This document shows positions 23,869-33,791 of a DNA stretch of 34,231 bases, one piece after another. Position 1 is the stretch's first letter. Each line of letters starts with the position of its first letter. Origin of the DNA: Pedobacter sp. ASV17 (GTDB lineage Bacteria > Bacteroidota > Bacteroidia > Sphingobacteriales > Sphingobacteriaceae); the NCBI RefSeq assembly GCF_016429065.1, contig NZ_JAELTX010000056.1:1-34231 (forward strand), given 5' to 3'. Under the pieces are notes generated by a model. That model searched no databases, had not been told where the DNA came from, and saw only the letters and a list, made by a program, of their open reading frames with translations. The translations under genes and the position numbers were made by a program.

Positions 23869-26800
23869 GTGAACGTTAGAGATTTAATTAATAGATTTAA
23901 AACCGACCAACGAGTTCTTGCCATCGCAAAATCGCTGAACAACAGCAAGAGCAAAACTCAAATCAAGGGATTGGTGGGTTCTTCTGATGCCGTAATTGCG
24001 TTAACCACCTATTTTTTACAGCATAAACCACAACTTTTTATATTACCCAACAGGGAAGAAGCCGCTTATTTTTCTTCTGACCTTGAAAGTATTTTGGGCA
24101 AGGAAATTTTGTTGTTCCCCTCCTCTTTTCGCAAGCCGTTTGAGTTCACACAGGTAGACACCGCCAACGTATTGGCCCGCGCCGAAGTGCTCAACGAGCT
24201 TAATCATCAGTCTGAATACGGACAAATTGTGGTGACCTACCCTGAAGCTTTGGCAGAAAAGGTAATTGACCGCAGCGTATTGGAGAAAAACACCCTGGAA
24301 ATTACCGTAGGTGCCACACTTGGGATTGATTTCATCAATGAATTCCTGTTCGAATACGACTTTGAGCGTTCAGAATTTGTTTATGAACCTGGACAATTCT
24401 CTATCAGAGGGGGTATTGTCGATATTTTTTCTTTTTCTCACGACCTCCCCTACCGTATCGAGTTTTTTGGTGATACTGTAGAAAGCATCAGAACTTTTGA
24501 GATTGAAAGCCAATTATCGGTAGAAGATGTAAAAACACTGACCATTGTACCCAATGTGCAGGCCAAGTTCCTTACCGAGAACAATATCAGCCTGCTAGAT
24601 TATATTGAAAAAGACACGCAACTTTGGTTCAAAGATGTTGCTTTTGCACTTGATGTAGTGAAAACAGGCTACAAAAAAGCCACTGAACTTTGGAAAGCAT
24701 TGCCCGCCACGGAGAAACAGCAAAATCCGAATTGGCTAGATCCTAAGTTTGCCTTTTCAGATGAGAAAATGCTTTCAGATCTACTGCATGATTTCACCCT
24801 TGTGGAATTTGGAAAACAGTTTTTCTACCAAACGGATGATGTTTTTAACTTCGACACCAAGCCGCAGCCTTCTTTCAACAAAGATTTCAATCTGCTTATC
24901 CACAACTTTAAGGAGAACGAAAAGCAGGGCGTTAATAATTTCATTTTCACCAATTCGGCCAAACAGGTAGAACGTTTATACGCCATTTTGGATGACATTG
25001 ACAAAAGCGTAAAATTTATCCCTATCCATATTCCTTTACGTGAAGGCTTTGTTGATTTTACGCAAAAGGTAGCTTTTTATACCGATCATCAGATTTTTGA
25101 CCGTTTCTACAAATACCAATTAAAGAAAGGCTATCAGCGTAGCCAAGCCATTACTTTAAAAGAGCTAAGGGATTTAAAACCTGGTGATTTTGTAACACAT
25201 ATAGACCACGGTATTGGAAAATATGCTGGCTTAGAAAAGGTAGAAACCAATGGCAAAATGCAGGAGATGATTCGTTTGGTATATGCAGATAATGATTTGC
25301 TGTACGTGAACATCAACTCGCTAAACCGTATTGCCAAATACAGCGGCAAGGATGGCACGCCGCCAAAAATGAACAAACTGGGCACCGAAGCCTGGGATAA
25401 GCTAAAAAAAAGCACTAAAAAAAAAGTTAAGGACATAGCCCGCGACCTTATTAAGCTTTATGCCTTGCGTAAAGCACAAGTGGGTACTGCTTTTGCTCCT
25501 GATAGCTATTTAGATACTGAGCTAGAGGCATCTTTCATTTATGAAGATACTCCCGACCAGATGAAGGCTACCAACGATGTCAAAAAGGATATGGAAGCCC
25601 CTCATCCTATGGACCGCTTAGTTTGTGGCGACGTAGGCTTTGGCAAAACGGAAGTAGCCCTTCGTGCGGCCTTCAAAGCCGTTGCTAATGGCAAACAAGT
25701 AGCCGTTTTAGTACCTACTACCATTTTAGCTTTACAACATTTCAAGACGTTTTCTTCGAGGTTGAAAGATTTCCCTTGTACGGTAGACTACATCAATCGT
25801 TTTAAAACAAGCAAACAGATTAAAGAAAGCCTGGAAAAATTAGCGCAAGGCAAAATAGACATCATTATTGGAACTCATCGCCTTTTAAGCAAGGATGTAA
25901 AGTTTAAAGACTTGGGTTTAATGGTGATTGATGAGGAACAGAAATTTGGGGTAGCAGCCAAGGAAAAACTACGTGCTTTACGTGTAAGTGTAGATACTTT
26001 AACCTTAACGGCCACACCAATTCCGCGTACCCTACACTTCTCATTGATGGGTGCCCGAGATTTGTCCATCATCAATACACCTCCACCAAACAGACAAGCG
26101 GTAACAACCGAATTGCATGTTTTTAATGATAAATTATTGCAGGAAGCCATCCAGTTTGAGTTAGACCGCGGCGGACAGGTTTTCTTTGTACATAACCGAG
26201 TACAGGATTTAAAGCAACTCGCAGGCTTGATCCAAACTTTGGTACCAACGGCCCGTATTGGTATTGCCCATGGTCAGCTAGACGGCGATCAGTTGGAAGA
26301 TGTAATGCTTGATTTCATTAACGGTGAGAAAGACGTTTTGGTGGCCACTACCATCATCGAAACTGGATTGGATGTACCGAATGCCAACACGATTATCATT
26401 AACCATGCGCACATGTTTGGATTAAGTGATTTGCACCAAATGCGTGGTCGTGTGGGTCGCTCCAATAAAAAAGCATTTTGTTATTTATTGAGCTTGCCTT
26501 TGTCGACCTTAACAGATGAGGCCCGCAAACGCTTAAGTGCCATTGAAGAGTTTTCAGATTTGGGCAGCGGTTTCAACATCGCTATGCGTGATTTGGATAT
26601 CCGCGGTAGTGGGAATTTGTTAGGAGGTGAGCAAAGTGGTTTCATTGCCGAAATCGGGTTCGAGATGTATAACAAAATTTTGGATGAGGCGATTCAAGAG
26701 TTGAAAGATGACGAGTTCAAGGATTTGTTTAAAGACCAGCCAGAACGTCCTTACGTAAGTTTTACGCAAGTAGATACCGACGTGGAGATGCATATTCCCG

Positions 26801-27201
26801 ACAGTTATGTCACCAACATTACCGAGCGCTATAATTTATATACAGAAATATCCAAACTAGAAACGGAGCAGCAGATCAGCCATTTCGAAAAACGTTTACG
26901 AGATCGATTTGGTCCGGTGCCTTCACAAGTGTTAGCCATGCTAAAAGTAGTGCGCCTACAATGGATTGCTAAAACGCTAGGTTTTGAAAAGGTAAGTTAT
27001 AAGAAAAACATCCTACGTGGCTATTTCGTGAGTGATAAGCAATCTAAGTTCTTCGATTCGGAGACCTTTAACCGCGTACTGGCTTTTGCTCAATTGCACC
27101 CTCGTTTATGTAACCTTAAGGAAGTAAAAGATAGCTTGCGAATTTCGTTCGACAACATCAACAATATTGATGAGGCGATAGAAATGTTGGAATTGATTTA
27201 A
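23869..27201 (+). CDS. mfd: Transcription-repair coupling factor
   Basis: A 1110-residue ATP-driven translocase that removes stalled RNA polymerase at DNA damage and recruits UvrA. The N-terminal UvrB-like region, the RNA-polymerase-interacting domain starting near D435 (DLKPGDFVTHIDHGIG), the Walker A motif GDVGFGKT at 587-594, the DEEQ box at 688-691, the HQMRGRVGR motif in the second helicase lobe and the C-terminal TRCF domain are all present. The start is GTG, as no ATG precedes the conserved N-terminus. Length agrees with the family. It is transcribed alone, divergently from the DUF2752 gene. Confidence 0.97.
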   Translation: MNVRDLINRFKTDQRVLAIAKSLNNSKSKTQIKGLVGSSDAVIALTTYFLQHKPQLFILPNREEAAYFSSDLESILGKEILLFPSSFRKPFEFTQVDTANVLARAEVLNELNHQSEYGQIVVTYPEALAEKVIDRSVLEKNTLEITVGATLGIDFINEFLFEYDFERSEFVYEPGQFSIRGGIVDIFSFSHDLPYRIEFFGDTVESIRTFEIESQLSVEDVKTLTIVPNVQAKFLTENNISLLDYIEKDTQLWFKDVAFALDVVKTGYKKATELWKALPATEKQQNPNWLDPKFAFSDEKMLSDLLHDFTLVEFGKQFFYQTDDVFNFDTKPQPSFNKDFNLLIHNFKENEKQGVNNFIFTNSAKQVERLYAILDDIDKSVKFIPIHIPLREGFVDFTQKVAFYTDHQIFDRFYKYQLKKGYQRSQAITLKELRDLKPGDFVTHIDHGIGKYAGLEKVETNGKMQEMIRLVYADNDLLYVNINSLNRIAKYSGKDGTPPKMNKLGTEAWDKLKKSTKKKVKDIARDLIKLYALRKAQVGTAFAPDSYLDTELEASFIYEDTPDQMKATNDVKKDMEAPHPMDRLVCGDVGFGKTEVALRAAFKAVANGKQVAVLVPTTILALQHFKTFSSRLKDFPCTVDYINRFKTSKQIKESLEKLAQGKIDIIIGTHRLLSKDVKFKDLGLMVIDEEQKFGVAAKEKLRALRVSVDTLTLTATPIPRTLHFSLMGARDLSIINTPPPNRQAVTTELHVFNDKLLQEAIQFELDRGGQVFFVHNRVQDLKQLAGLIQTLVPTARIGIAHGQLDGDQLEDVMLDFINGEKDVLVATTIIETGLDVPNANTIIINHAHMFGLSDLHQMRGRVGRSNKKAFCYLLSLPLSTLTDEARKRLSAIEEFSDLGSGFNIAMRDLDIRGSGNLLGGEQSGFIAEIGFEMYNKILDEAIQELKDDEFKDLFKDQPERPYVSFTQVDTDVEMHIPDSYVTNITERYNLYTEISKLETEQQISHFEKRLRDRFGPVPSQVLAMLKVVRLQWIAKTLGFEKVSYKKNILRGYFVSDKQSKFFDSETFNRVLAFAQLHPRLCNLKEVKDSLRISFDNINNIDEAIEMLELI

Positions 27202-27337
27202 AGTAAGCTCTGGTTAAGAAAATATTTTCCACGAATTACCATTGTAGATATGGTTTACTATGTGTCTATGTGGTTTTAATAAATACAAACACATAGTGAG
27301 TCTCCTCAAGGAGTACTTTTTCTGATACATCGGAGAG

Positions 27338-27381
27338 GAATCTATTAGCCAAATAGATTCTTCACTACGTTCAGAATGACA
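27338..27381. repeat. Hairpin and dispersed repeat after mfd
   Basis: GAATCTATT at 27338-27346 pairs perfectly with AATAGATTC at 27352-27360 around a five-base loop. From 27355 on, 24 of 27 bases match 2345-2371 in the repeat cluster (AGATTCTTC..TCAGAATGACA). It lies between convergent genes and could end transcripts, although no T run follows on either strand. Confidence 0.65.
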
Positions 27382-27388
27382 AAGACCA

Positions 27389-28735
27389 TTATAACTGCTG
27401 CCTTGCCTTAATGGCCAGATATCTATTGACCACGTTAACGGTTAGATTTTGTGGTGCGGTGAGTAGTGTTAAAATACCGTGCTTGCTCAACTCTTTTACC
27501 ATTAAACGTTTTTCGTAAGCAAATTTTTCGGCAATGGTTTTAATATAGATTCCTTCCACATCTTTGGCCTGGTCATTACTCAAAGTTTTAAGTGTAGTAT
27601 TTTCAAAAAATACCACCAATAACAAGTGATATTTGGCAATTCGTTTGAGATAAGGCAGCTGCCTTTCTAATGCCGACATGCTTTCGAAATTGGTGAAGAA
27701 AACCACCAAACTGCGCTGTTTTAAAGCCGAACGTAAGCTCAAAAAAAGTGCTTCCATATCTGTTTCCAGATAGCGGGTTTTCTCCTTGTATAGCACTTCC
27801 ATTATCTTATTCAACTGTGTTGGACGCCTATCGGCCAATACCACATTTTTGGTTTTCTCGGCAATCGTAATCAGTCCCGCCTTATCTTGTTTAATTAAGG
27901 CTACGCTCGATAAAATTAAACTGGCATTGATGGCATAATCCAACAAACTCATTCCTTCAAAAGGCATTTTCATTGCCCTAGATTTGTCGATGACGCAATA
28001 GATATGTTGTGAACGCTCCTCGGTGTAGGTATTCACCATAAAATCGGACCTACGAGCAGTTGCCTTCCAGTTGATGGTCCTAAAATCATCACCAGCTACG
28101 TAGTTCTTCACTTGGTCGAACTCCATACTATGCCCTACCCTTCTAATTTTCTTAATCCCAACATCTATTAAACGGTTGGAAATAGCCATCAATTCGTACT
28201 CTCTCAGCTTGAGGAAAGAAGGATATACAGGCACCATTTCTGTGCCTGCTACATTAAACCTCCTGCTCACCAAACCCAATGGCGATTTCACAAACAGACG
28301 GGTAAAACCGAAATCGTATTGACCACGCTTGGTTGGGCGTAAAAAGTAATTGATGATTTTTTGCTCCCTCGATTTTAAGCTGGTGTTAAACCATAAGTCT
28401 CTCTTTTGAAACTGGAAAGGGATTTCATCAATAATTCCAATGGCTACCTGAAAAGGATAGAAATTTTCGAGGTAGATTTTAAGTTCGTTGTCATCGCCGT
28501 TACTTAACCTTTCTGGCACATCTCTTCTTAAAAAGACTGCTTTTTTAGACGAATGAAGTAAATAAATATCAATTAAAACCAATAATAACAAAACGCCAAA
28601 AGCGAGGTAAGGCAAATCACCCAAAATGGGTAAAAAGAAGGCAAATAGAAACATGGCCGAGCAAATACCCAGCGCAATGAAAAGCCTGTTTTCTAGAAAC
28701 AGATCGGTATAGAATTTTCTAAATATTTTTTTCAT
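27389..28735 (-). CDS. DUF58 domain (VWA-like) membrane protein
   Basis: A 448-residue protein. Two membrane helices at about 18-60 anchor it; a beta-rich region follows, then the DUF58 signature around NYVAGDDFRTINWKATARR (about 211-229). A von Willebrand A-like fold begins at VIDKS, where the metal site would be D250-K-S252, with A/M instead of the last Ser, so the MIDAS is incomplete. Such proteins work with MoxR ATPases. It is last in the operon, 29 bases after moxR. Confidence 0.93.
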   Translation of the reverse strand: MKKIFRKFYTDLFLENRLFIALGICSAMFLFAFFLPILGDLPYLAFGVLLLLVLIDIYLLHSSKKAVFLRRDVPERLSNGDDNELKIYLENFYPFQVAIGIIDEIPFQFQKRDLWFNTSLKSREQKIINYFLRPTKRGQYDFGFTRLFVKSPLGLVSRRFNVAGTEMVPVYPSFLKLREYELMAISNRLIDVGIKKIRRVGHSMEFDQVKNYVAGDDFRTINWKATARRSDFMVNTYTEERSQHIYCVIDKSRAMKMPFEGMSLLDYAINASLILSSVALIKQDKAGLITIAEKTKNVVLADRRPTQLNKIMEVLYKEKTRYLETDMEALFLSLRSALKQRSLVVFFTNFESMSALERQLPYLKRIAKYHLLLVVFFENTTLKTLSNDQAKDVEGIYIKTIAEKFAYEKRLMVKELSKHGILTLLTAPQNLTVNVVNRYLAIKARQQL

Positions 28736-28764
28736 GTTCCTGCTTTAAGCCTCAAGCTTTCCGT

Positions 28765-29742
28765 CTACCTTGGCACTTCTATCTTTTTAATAATCTGGGC
28801 AATGATATCTGCAGTCGTTAAGCCTTCCATTTCTTTTTCTGGGCTCAACATCACTCGGTGTGCCAATACTGGCGTTGCTACCTTTACAATGTCGTCTGGT
28901 GTTACAAAATCTCTACCCGCCATTGCGGCTATGGCCTTGGCGCTATTGATCATTGCTAAAGAAGCTCTTGGCGATGCACCTAAATACAAGGCCTTGTTCT
29001 CACGGGTTTCATGTACAATTTGCGCAGCGTATGCCAACAATTTAGGTTCTACAAATAAAGACTTGATGACTGCCCTTAAAGCGATGATCTGCTTCACATC
29101 CAACACTGGTTTAACATCTTCTAACTGGTGCTGGGTGTCTTGTTGGTGCTGTTGGGTTAAGATCTCAATTTCTTCTTCTAATGTGGGATATTTGATTTCG
29201 ATCTTGAACAAAAAGCGATCTAATTGTGCCTCTGGCAAACGATAAGTTCCTTCTTGCTCCACTGGATTTTGTGTAGCCAACACCATAAATGGCTCTGCTA
29301 GTTTGTAGGTATGTCCGTCTACCGTAACTTGACGTTCTTCCATGGCTTCGAACAAGGCCGATTGGGTTTTTGCTGGTGCTCGGTTGATCTCATCCACCAA
29401 AATAATATTGCCAAATATGGGCCCTTGCCTAAATTGAAATTCTGCAGTTTTTGGACTAAAGACCGCCGTACCCAATACGTCAGAAGGCATTAAATCTGGT
29501 GTAAACTGTATACGAGAAAAAGTAGCGTCAATACTTTTTGCCACTAATTTTGCACTCAAAGTTTTTGCCACCCCAGGCACTCCCTCCAATAGCAAATGTC
29601 CATTGGCCAACAAACCTGCAATGAGCAAATCGATGGTGTTTTGCTGACCTACAATTATCTTCGACAGTTGTAGCCTAATTTGTTCTACCGCTTGGCTCAA
29701 CTGGCTTAAATCGGTACGTTGGTTAAACATCTCTTGTTCCAT
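28765..29742 (-). CDS. MoxR family AAA+ ATPase
   Basis: A 325-residue cytosolic AAA+ ATPase. MoxR proteins act as chaperones that assemble or activate VWA-containing complexes. Walker A is GVPGVAKT at 54-61 and Walker B is ILVDEIN at 114-120; ATQNPVEQEGTYRLPEAQLDRF is the family sensor-1 region. It lies between the DUF4350 and DUF58 genes, its usual place in Bacteroidota. A second ATG four codons downstream could also serve as start. Confidence 0.95.
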   Translation of the reverse strand: MEQEMFNQRTDLSQLSQAVEQIRLQLSKIIVGQQNTIDLLIAGLLANGHLLLEGVPGVAKTLSAKLVAKSIDATFSRIQFTPDLMPSDVLGTAVFSPKTAEFQFRQGPIFGNIILVDEINRAPAKTQSALFEAMEERQVTVDGHTYKLAEPFMVLATQNPVEQEGTYRLPEAQLDRFLFKIEIKYPTLEEEIEILTQQHQQDTQHQLEDVKPVLDVKQIIALRAVIKSLFVEPKLLAYAAQIVHETRENKALYLGASPRASLAMINSAKAIAAMAGRDFVTPDDIVKVATPVLAHRVMLSPEKEMEGLTTADIIAQIIKKIEVPR

Positions 29743-29785
29743 GTATGTTCATTTATAGTCTTCACCTTTTATAACGGGCAAAGCT

Positions 29786-30976
29786 TTATTTGTCTAGTTT
29801 ATAAAATTGTTCTATAAGTTGATTAAACGCAATGAGGTACTGGTCATCAATCTTAGCTTTTTTATCTTTTTGATTGAAAGCTAGAATGTAACCTATCAAT
29901 TGCGAAATTAGTGCTGGATCAACGCCAGTAATATTAGTTAAAGTCTCTACAAATTCCTGATCTAGTTCAGTGGTTTTTATCCTGTATTTATTTCTCAGGT
30001 ACTCTAGGAAATAACTGATCTTTTTTTCGATGATATCGTGGTGATTTCGTTGTTGGTAATACACCCTACCTATGGTTTGTGCAAATTCTACCGAACTGTT
30101 TTTAAGCGGATCAAGAATTGGAATGATTCGCTGTCTGCGTTTCATTTCGTACAACACAAATATCACCAAACCAAATAATGCCAAATAGTAAGCCCATCGC
30201 AGCGCCTCGTAACTAAATAGCACACGCAAAACAGATTGACTATTAACAACTGGCCTGGTGTAATACTCATCCCATATTAGCGTTTTATGTTGTGGCAAAT
30301 AAGAAAATACCTTAGCTACATAATTTGCTCCATTTTCGTTCAACAGACTATAATTGGTAAACAATTGTGGGTTTGGGCACAATAACAAGGCTCCCTTACC
30401 AAAACGATATTGGATTAGATTAGGATGTTCATCATATTTTTTACCAAGCACTAGTGCTTTGGCAGTATCTATGCTACTAAAATACTGTGCTGCAATTCCC
30501 TTTTCAAAATAATAGTCCATATCACGTTTTAAATATGGCGATGTAAAGTTGATAGGGTATTTGGTTTTATTCTGCGCATCAAAATTAGAACCAAGTTCCA
30601 CCTTAAGGCTATCGGCGAGCGCACCATCCATATGAAAAGCTGCAATAAAAATATGATTGCCTGCTTCCATGTATTTTCGCATGGCCTTAAAATCTGGCTC
30701 TGATACGTCGAGATTTGACGCAATAATCAAATAGTTCGAATTCTCTTTAGTAAGATCTTTTAAGGTATTATAGATATTCGTTTGATAAACTTTTTGTGCT
30801 GCTTTTGGGAAGATGTCATTCGCATGTTGGCGTAAGATGTACGTCCCAAAAGGATTTTTATCTTCGGGCAAATAGGTGGTAGTCCAATTAATTTCCGCAG
30901 GCTTGGTGTATTGGGCAATGAGGTATAGTACCAACAAAAGCCCTCCAAAAATCATATATCTTTTCAATCCGTTCAT
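29786..30976 (-). CDS. DUF4350 domain membrane protein
   Basis: A 396-residue protein with an N-terminal membrane helix (about 8-24), an extracytoplasmic alpha/beta domain in the form of a class I glutamine amidotransferase-like DUF4350 fold (about 40-240), a second helix (about 258-276), and a cytosolic C-terminal helical region. The ATG overlaps the upstream stop by four bases (ATGA), so translation is coupled. It is probably a structural partner of the MoxR system; no enzymatic residues could be confirmed. Confidence 0.85.
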   Translation of the reverse strand: MNGLKRYMIFGGLLLVLYLIAQYTKPAEINWTTTYLPEDKNPFGTYILRQHANDIFPKAAQKVYQTNIYNTLKDLTKENSNYLIIASNLDVSEPDFKAMRKYMEAGNHIFIAAFHMDGALADSLKVELGSNFDAQNKTKYPINFTSPYLKRDMDYYFEKGIAAQYFSSIDTAKALVLGKKYDEHPNLIQYRFGKGALLLCPNPQLFTNYSLLNENGANYVAKVFSYLPQHKTLIWDEYYTRPVVNSQSVLRVLFSYEALRWAYYLALFGLVIFVLYEMKRRQRIIPILDPLKNSSVEFAQTIGRVYYQQRNHHDIIEKKISYFLEYLRNKYRIKTTELDQEFVETLTNITGVDPALISQLIGYILAFNQKDKKAKIDDQYLIAFNQLIEQFYKLDK

Positions 30977-31734
30977 CTCAAGCCCTCATTAAATTGTTGA
31001 AAAGATTGTTGGATAGATGCAAAAGCGGTTTTGTCGACCCTGAAATCGCCATACCAAATGTATTCAAACTGATTGGTTAAGCTCACAAACGCTTCGTAAC
31101 CTTTATCCTGTTTCTGCACTTCTTTCACATAAGCAAGATTTGTTTTATTCGGCAACCAATCAATAATGCCTTTATCGCTCAACTGCTTTAATGTTTGCAG
31201 ATAAAGCAAGCGAACCGCGAGCCTGTAGTTGCCGTTTTGAAGGGTATTCTCAATTTCGTCATCAAAGCTAATTTCATGTATATTTTCAAGGCTTTCATCG
31301 TAAGGCACCTCAATAGCTTTAGATTTACCAGCCAACCATTTAAAATCAACACCCGCTAATTTAAATATCACAAACACGATGACCCCGATACAAACACCTA
31401 TAGTCACATATTTTAAAACTGTGGGCCAAACAGATGCGCTTGAGCCTTTGATCTGTCTTTCTCCAAAAAGGCTATCTATCCAATCCCAAAAGCTTCGCCA
31501 AAACCTGTCCCACCAGCCAAGGTCTTTTGAGTCTTCCTCACCATATTGAAACTCCTTTTCTGCCTTGTATTTTTGAATAGCATCATTGTCAAATTCTCGG
31601 ATCTGAGTTTTGCTACTGTCTAATTTCAAAGCAATAGTATCTTTCTTTGGCTTCCCCATCACAAATCGTGGGTTCTTCTGCGCTAACAAACCCATCGAAA
31701 AAAACAGTAAAACAGCCAACAGCAATATGCGCAT
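30973..31734 (-). CDS. DUF4129 domain membrane protein
   Basis: A 253-residue protein with a signal peptide (MRILLLAVLLFFSMGLLAQ), a periplasmic linker rich in charged residues, a single membrane helix (about 130-150) and a C-terminal DUF4129 domain with RLLYLQTLKQLSDKGII and WYGDFRVD. The open frame extends back to 31791, but the ATG at 31734 heads the signal peptide and is one base after the upstream stop. It overlaps the DUF4350 start by four bases. Confidence 0.88.
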   Translation of the reverse strand: MRILLLAVLLFFSMGLLAQKNPRFVMGKPKKDTIALKLDSSKTQIREFDNDAIQKYKAEKEFQYGEEDSKDLGWWDRFWRSFWDWIDSLFGERQIKGSSASVWPTVLKYVTIGVCIGVIVFVIFKLAGVDFKWLAGKSKAIEVPYDESLENIHEISFDDEIENTLQNGNYRLAVRLLYLQTLKQLSDKGIIDWLPNKTNLAYVKEVQKQDKGYEAFVSLTNQFEYIWYGDFRVDKTAFASIQQSFQQFNEGLR

Positions 31735-31735
31735 A

Positions 31736-32620
31736 CTAATAATCTTCGTCGGGGTGTGATACTGGAGCCGTTTCATTTCCAAACGCTTCAATTCTACTCA
31801 ATAAACCTTGACTTTCTTTTCGTTCGGCCAAATTAGCATAAATGAGGGCCATTGAAACCATTGGAATAATCATAAACACTTGTGACAAACTTTGTGAAAT
31901 AGAAGTAAAAATCTGATAGCCTCTTAAAATCTGTAGATCTCCTCCAGAAAAAGAGCTGATCATCATTAAAATGTAGGCAGGTGCATAAACTACCGTCATA
32001 AATATAGAGGTGATGATACCTACTACCAGAAGTGTTGCAAAAGTAACCCACCAATTTTGTTTTACTAATGCAAAGGCACGTCCAAAGGCAGTTCCAAAAT
32101 CTGCATTCTCTAAAATCATGATTGCGAAAAAGATAGAAAATGCAGGCGTTACAAATACTCCTGGAATAAGACAGGCCATTGCGCTGATGATCCAAAGCAC
32201 ATAAATGAGGATACAGCTCCACATTACCCTAAAAAAGTAATACTTAAAGTAACTCCACACCTCTTCTACTGTTGGAGCCACATTGCCCTTGGCAATATAC
32301 AACGCAATAAAACTAAGTACAGCGGTATATATGGCGGTATAGTTAAGTACCGAGAATACAATTACCAAGAGGTAGCGCCAACTTGCCATATAGCTCCAAA
32401 CCCCAAATCCGTCATAATTTCCAGCTTGGATATTCTCTCTTACATTTGTCATATGCAATTGCATGAAAATATTGGAAATCAATCCGCCTAAGATGAAAAT
32501 TCCGCAAAGAGAGAAGAATGTTTTTAATAAGGGTTTTATATTTTGCTTGATAAATAAAAGCGTTCCGGAAATTATTCCTTCAAACTCTCTTATTTTCCTA
32601 AATTCTATATGCTCTTTCAT
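31736..32620 (-). CDS. Polytopic membrane protein of the MoxR operon
   Basis: A 294-residue protein with about six hydrophobic helices, the first at about 31-53. The C-terminus is soluble and acidic. It resembles membrane proteins related to the glycerophosphodiester phosphodiesterase membrane domain group, but I see no catalytic motif, so the name stays general. Its ATG overlaps the SpoIIM-like stop by four bases (ATGA), and it leads into the DUF4129 gene with one base between. Likely a membrane partner of the same machine. Confidence 0.82.
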   Translation of the reverse strand: MKEHIEFRKIREFEGIISGTLLFIKQNIKPLLKTFFSLCGIFILGGLISNIFMQLHMTNVRENIQAGNYDGFGVWSYMASWRYLLVIVFSVLNYTAIYTAVLSFIALYIAKGNVAPTVEEVWSYFKYYFFRVMWSCILIYVLWIISAMACLIPGVFVTPAFSIFFAIMILENADFGTAFGRAFALVKQNWWVTFATLLVVGIITSIFMTVVYAPAYILMMISSFSGGDLQILRGYQIFTSISQSLSQVFMIIPMVSMALIYANLAERKESQGLLSRIEAFGNETAPVSHPDEDY

Positions 32621-33594
32621 GATAAATTATTTGAATTTGCTTGGGTTCGTATCGTTAATTTTTTAGCTAATTGATGTGGGTAAATGATGACATACCAAAT
32701 CATAAATGCCAATGAAGTTGCCAGGATCGAAATGCTTAACCAAATGGGCATTCCTGTATGTCGTGTAACAAAACCTTCAACAAAGGCTGCCAACAATAAA
32801 ATAGGAACAATACCAATGGCTATTTTGGTGGCGTCTTTTCCGCTTCTTTTAAAAGCCTGTAGGCGGGTATAGGTTTTTGGAAAAAGCAGCCCATGCCCCA
32901 GTACCAAGCCTGCTCCGCCAACAACAACAATCGATAGTATTTCTAAAGTACCATGTATCCAGATGACCAAAATAGACTCTACACCCAATCCCTTACTGAA
33001 AAAGTAGTATTGAAAAGCACCCAACATCACGCCGTTACGCAATAGATAAAACACTGGTCCTATTGAAAACAACACCCCACTAACAAACATGACAAAGGAC
33101 ACGAAAATATTATTCACAGCGATTTCAAAAAACATTCTGAATTCATTTGCTTGCTTGTACACACCAAAAGGATCTCCTTTAGCGATATTCTCATTGGTCA
33201 TATCTACATACCTATCACTGGTAACCAACCTGATCATCCTGTCGTCATATTTGGCCGATAGTACGCCAATACTTACGGCCAGCACGAAAAAGATAAATGA
33301 GTACAGAATTTGCTTACGATAAGTATGAAAAAGCAGGGGCAATTCAAACTTCCAATAACTGAAAAACCTTCCTTTTTCTTCTTTCTTATTCTTATAAATT
33401 GCCTGATGCAGCACCGATGCCAAACCGTTTAGATAGGCGGTCGTTTTAGACTTTGGATAAAAAGTCTTCGCATAGGCCAAATCGTTGGTGATGTCAACAA
33501 AACGCTGGGCAAGTTCATCGGGGCTATCTGTGATCAGCGCCTCGTAACTTTTCCATTTTTCAGCATTTTGCTTAACAAAGAGCGCTTCTTTCAT
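32617..33594 (-). CDS. SpoIIM-like (stage II sporulation protein M family) membrane protein
   Basis: A 325-residue membrane protein. The open frame reaches 33639, but the ATG at 33594 (MKEALFVKQNAEKW) is the conserved beginning of the family here. After a soluble N-terminal region of about 95 residues there are five or six helices, with the family motif WIHGTLEI at about 212-219. SpoIIM acts in peptidoglycan remodelling during sporulation in Bacillus; here there is no sporulation, so only the fold is shared. It is first in the six-gene operon and divergent from the RDD gene. Confidence 0.9.
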   Translation of the reverse strand: MKEALFVKQNAEKWKSYEALITDSPDELAQRFVDITNDLAYAKTFYPKSKTTAYLNGLASVLHQAIYKNKKEEKGRFFSYWKFELPLLFHTYRKQILYSFIFFVLAVSIGVLSAKYDDRMIRLVTSDRYVDMTNENIAKGDPFGVYKQANEFRMFFEIAVNNIFVSFVMFVSGVLFSIGPVFYLLRNGVMLGAFQYYFFSKGLGVESILVIWIHGTLEILSIVVVGGAGLVLGHGLLFPKTYTRLQAFKRSGKDATKIAIGIVPILLLAAFVEGFVTRHTGMPIWLSISILATSLAFMIWYVIIYPHQLAKKLTIRTQANSNNLS

Positions 33595-33791
33595 AGCTAA
33601 TTTCTGGTGAGATAGATATTTGCTGTTAAAATAAAACAAAATTTTAACCTTCCATAAAAAACCTAAGCAATTTTGGTTTTAGCTACAGATACTCAAACAA
33701 AAACTAATTCGATTTTGATAGAACTTAAAAAATCTATACATCGGCAGCTAAAGTTAGAGACAATTCGTACTAAAAATTTATATTTGAGGTA
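33595..33791. promoter_or_regulatory. Divergent promoter region of the MoxR operon and RDD gene
   Basis: This 197-base AT-rich region lies between two divergent starts and must hold both promoters. TATATTTG at 33779-33786 is a full TAnnTTTG match on the plus strand and ends five bases before the RDD ATG. No clear full promoter was found for the minus strand. Confidence 0.45.
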
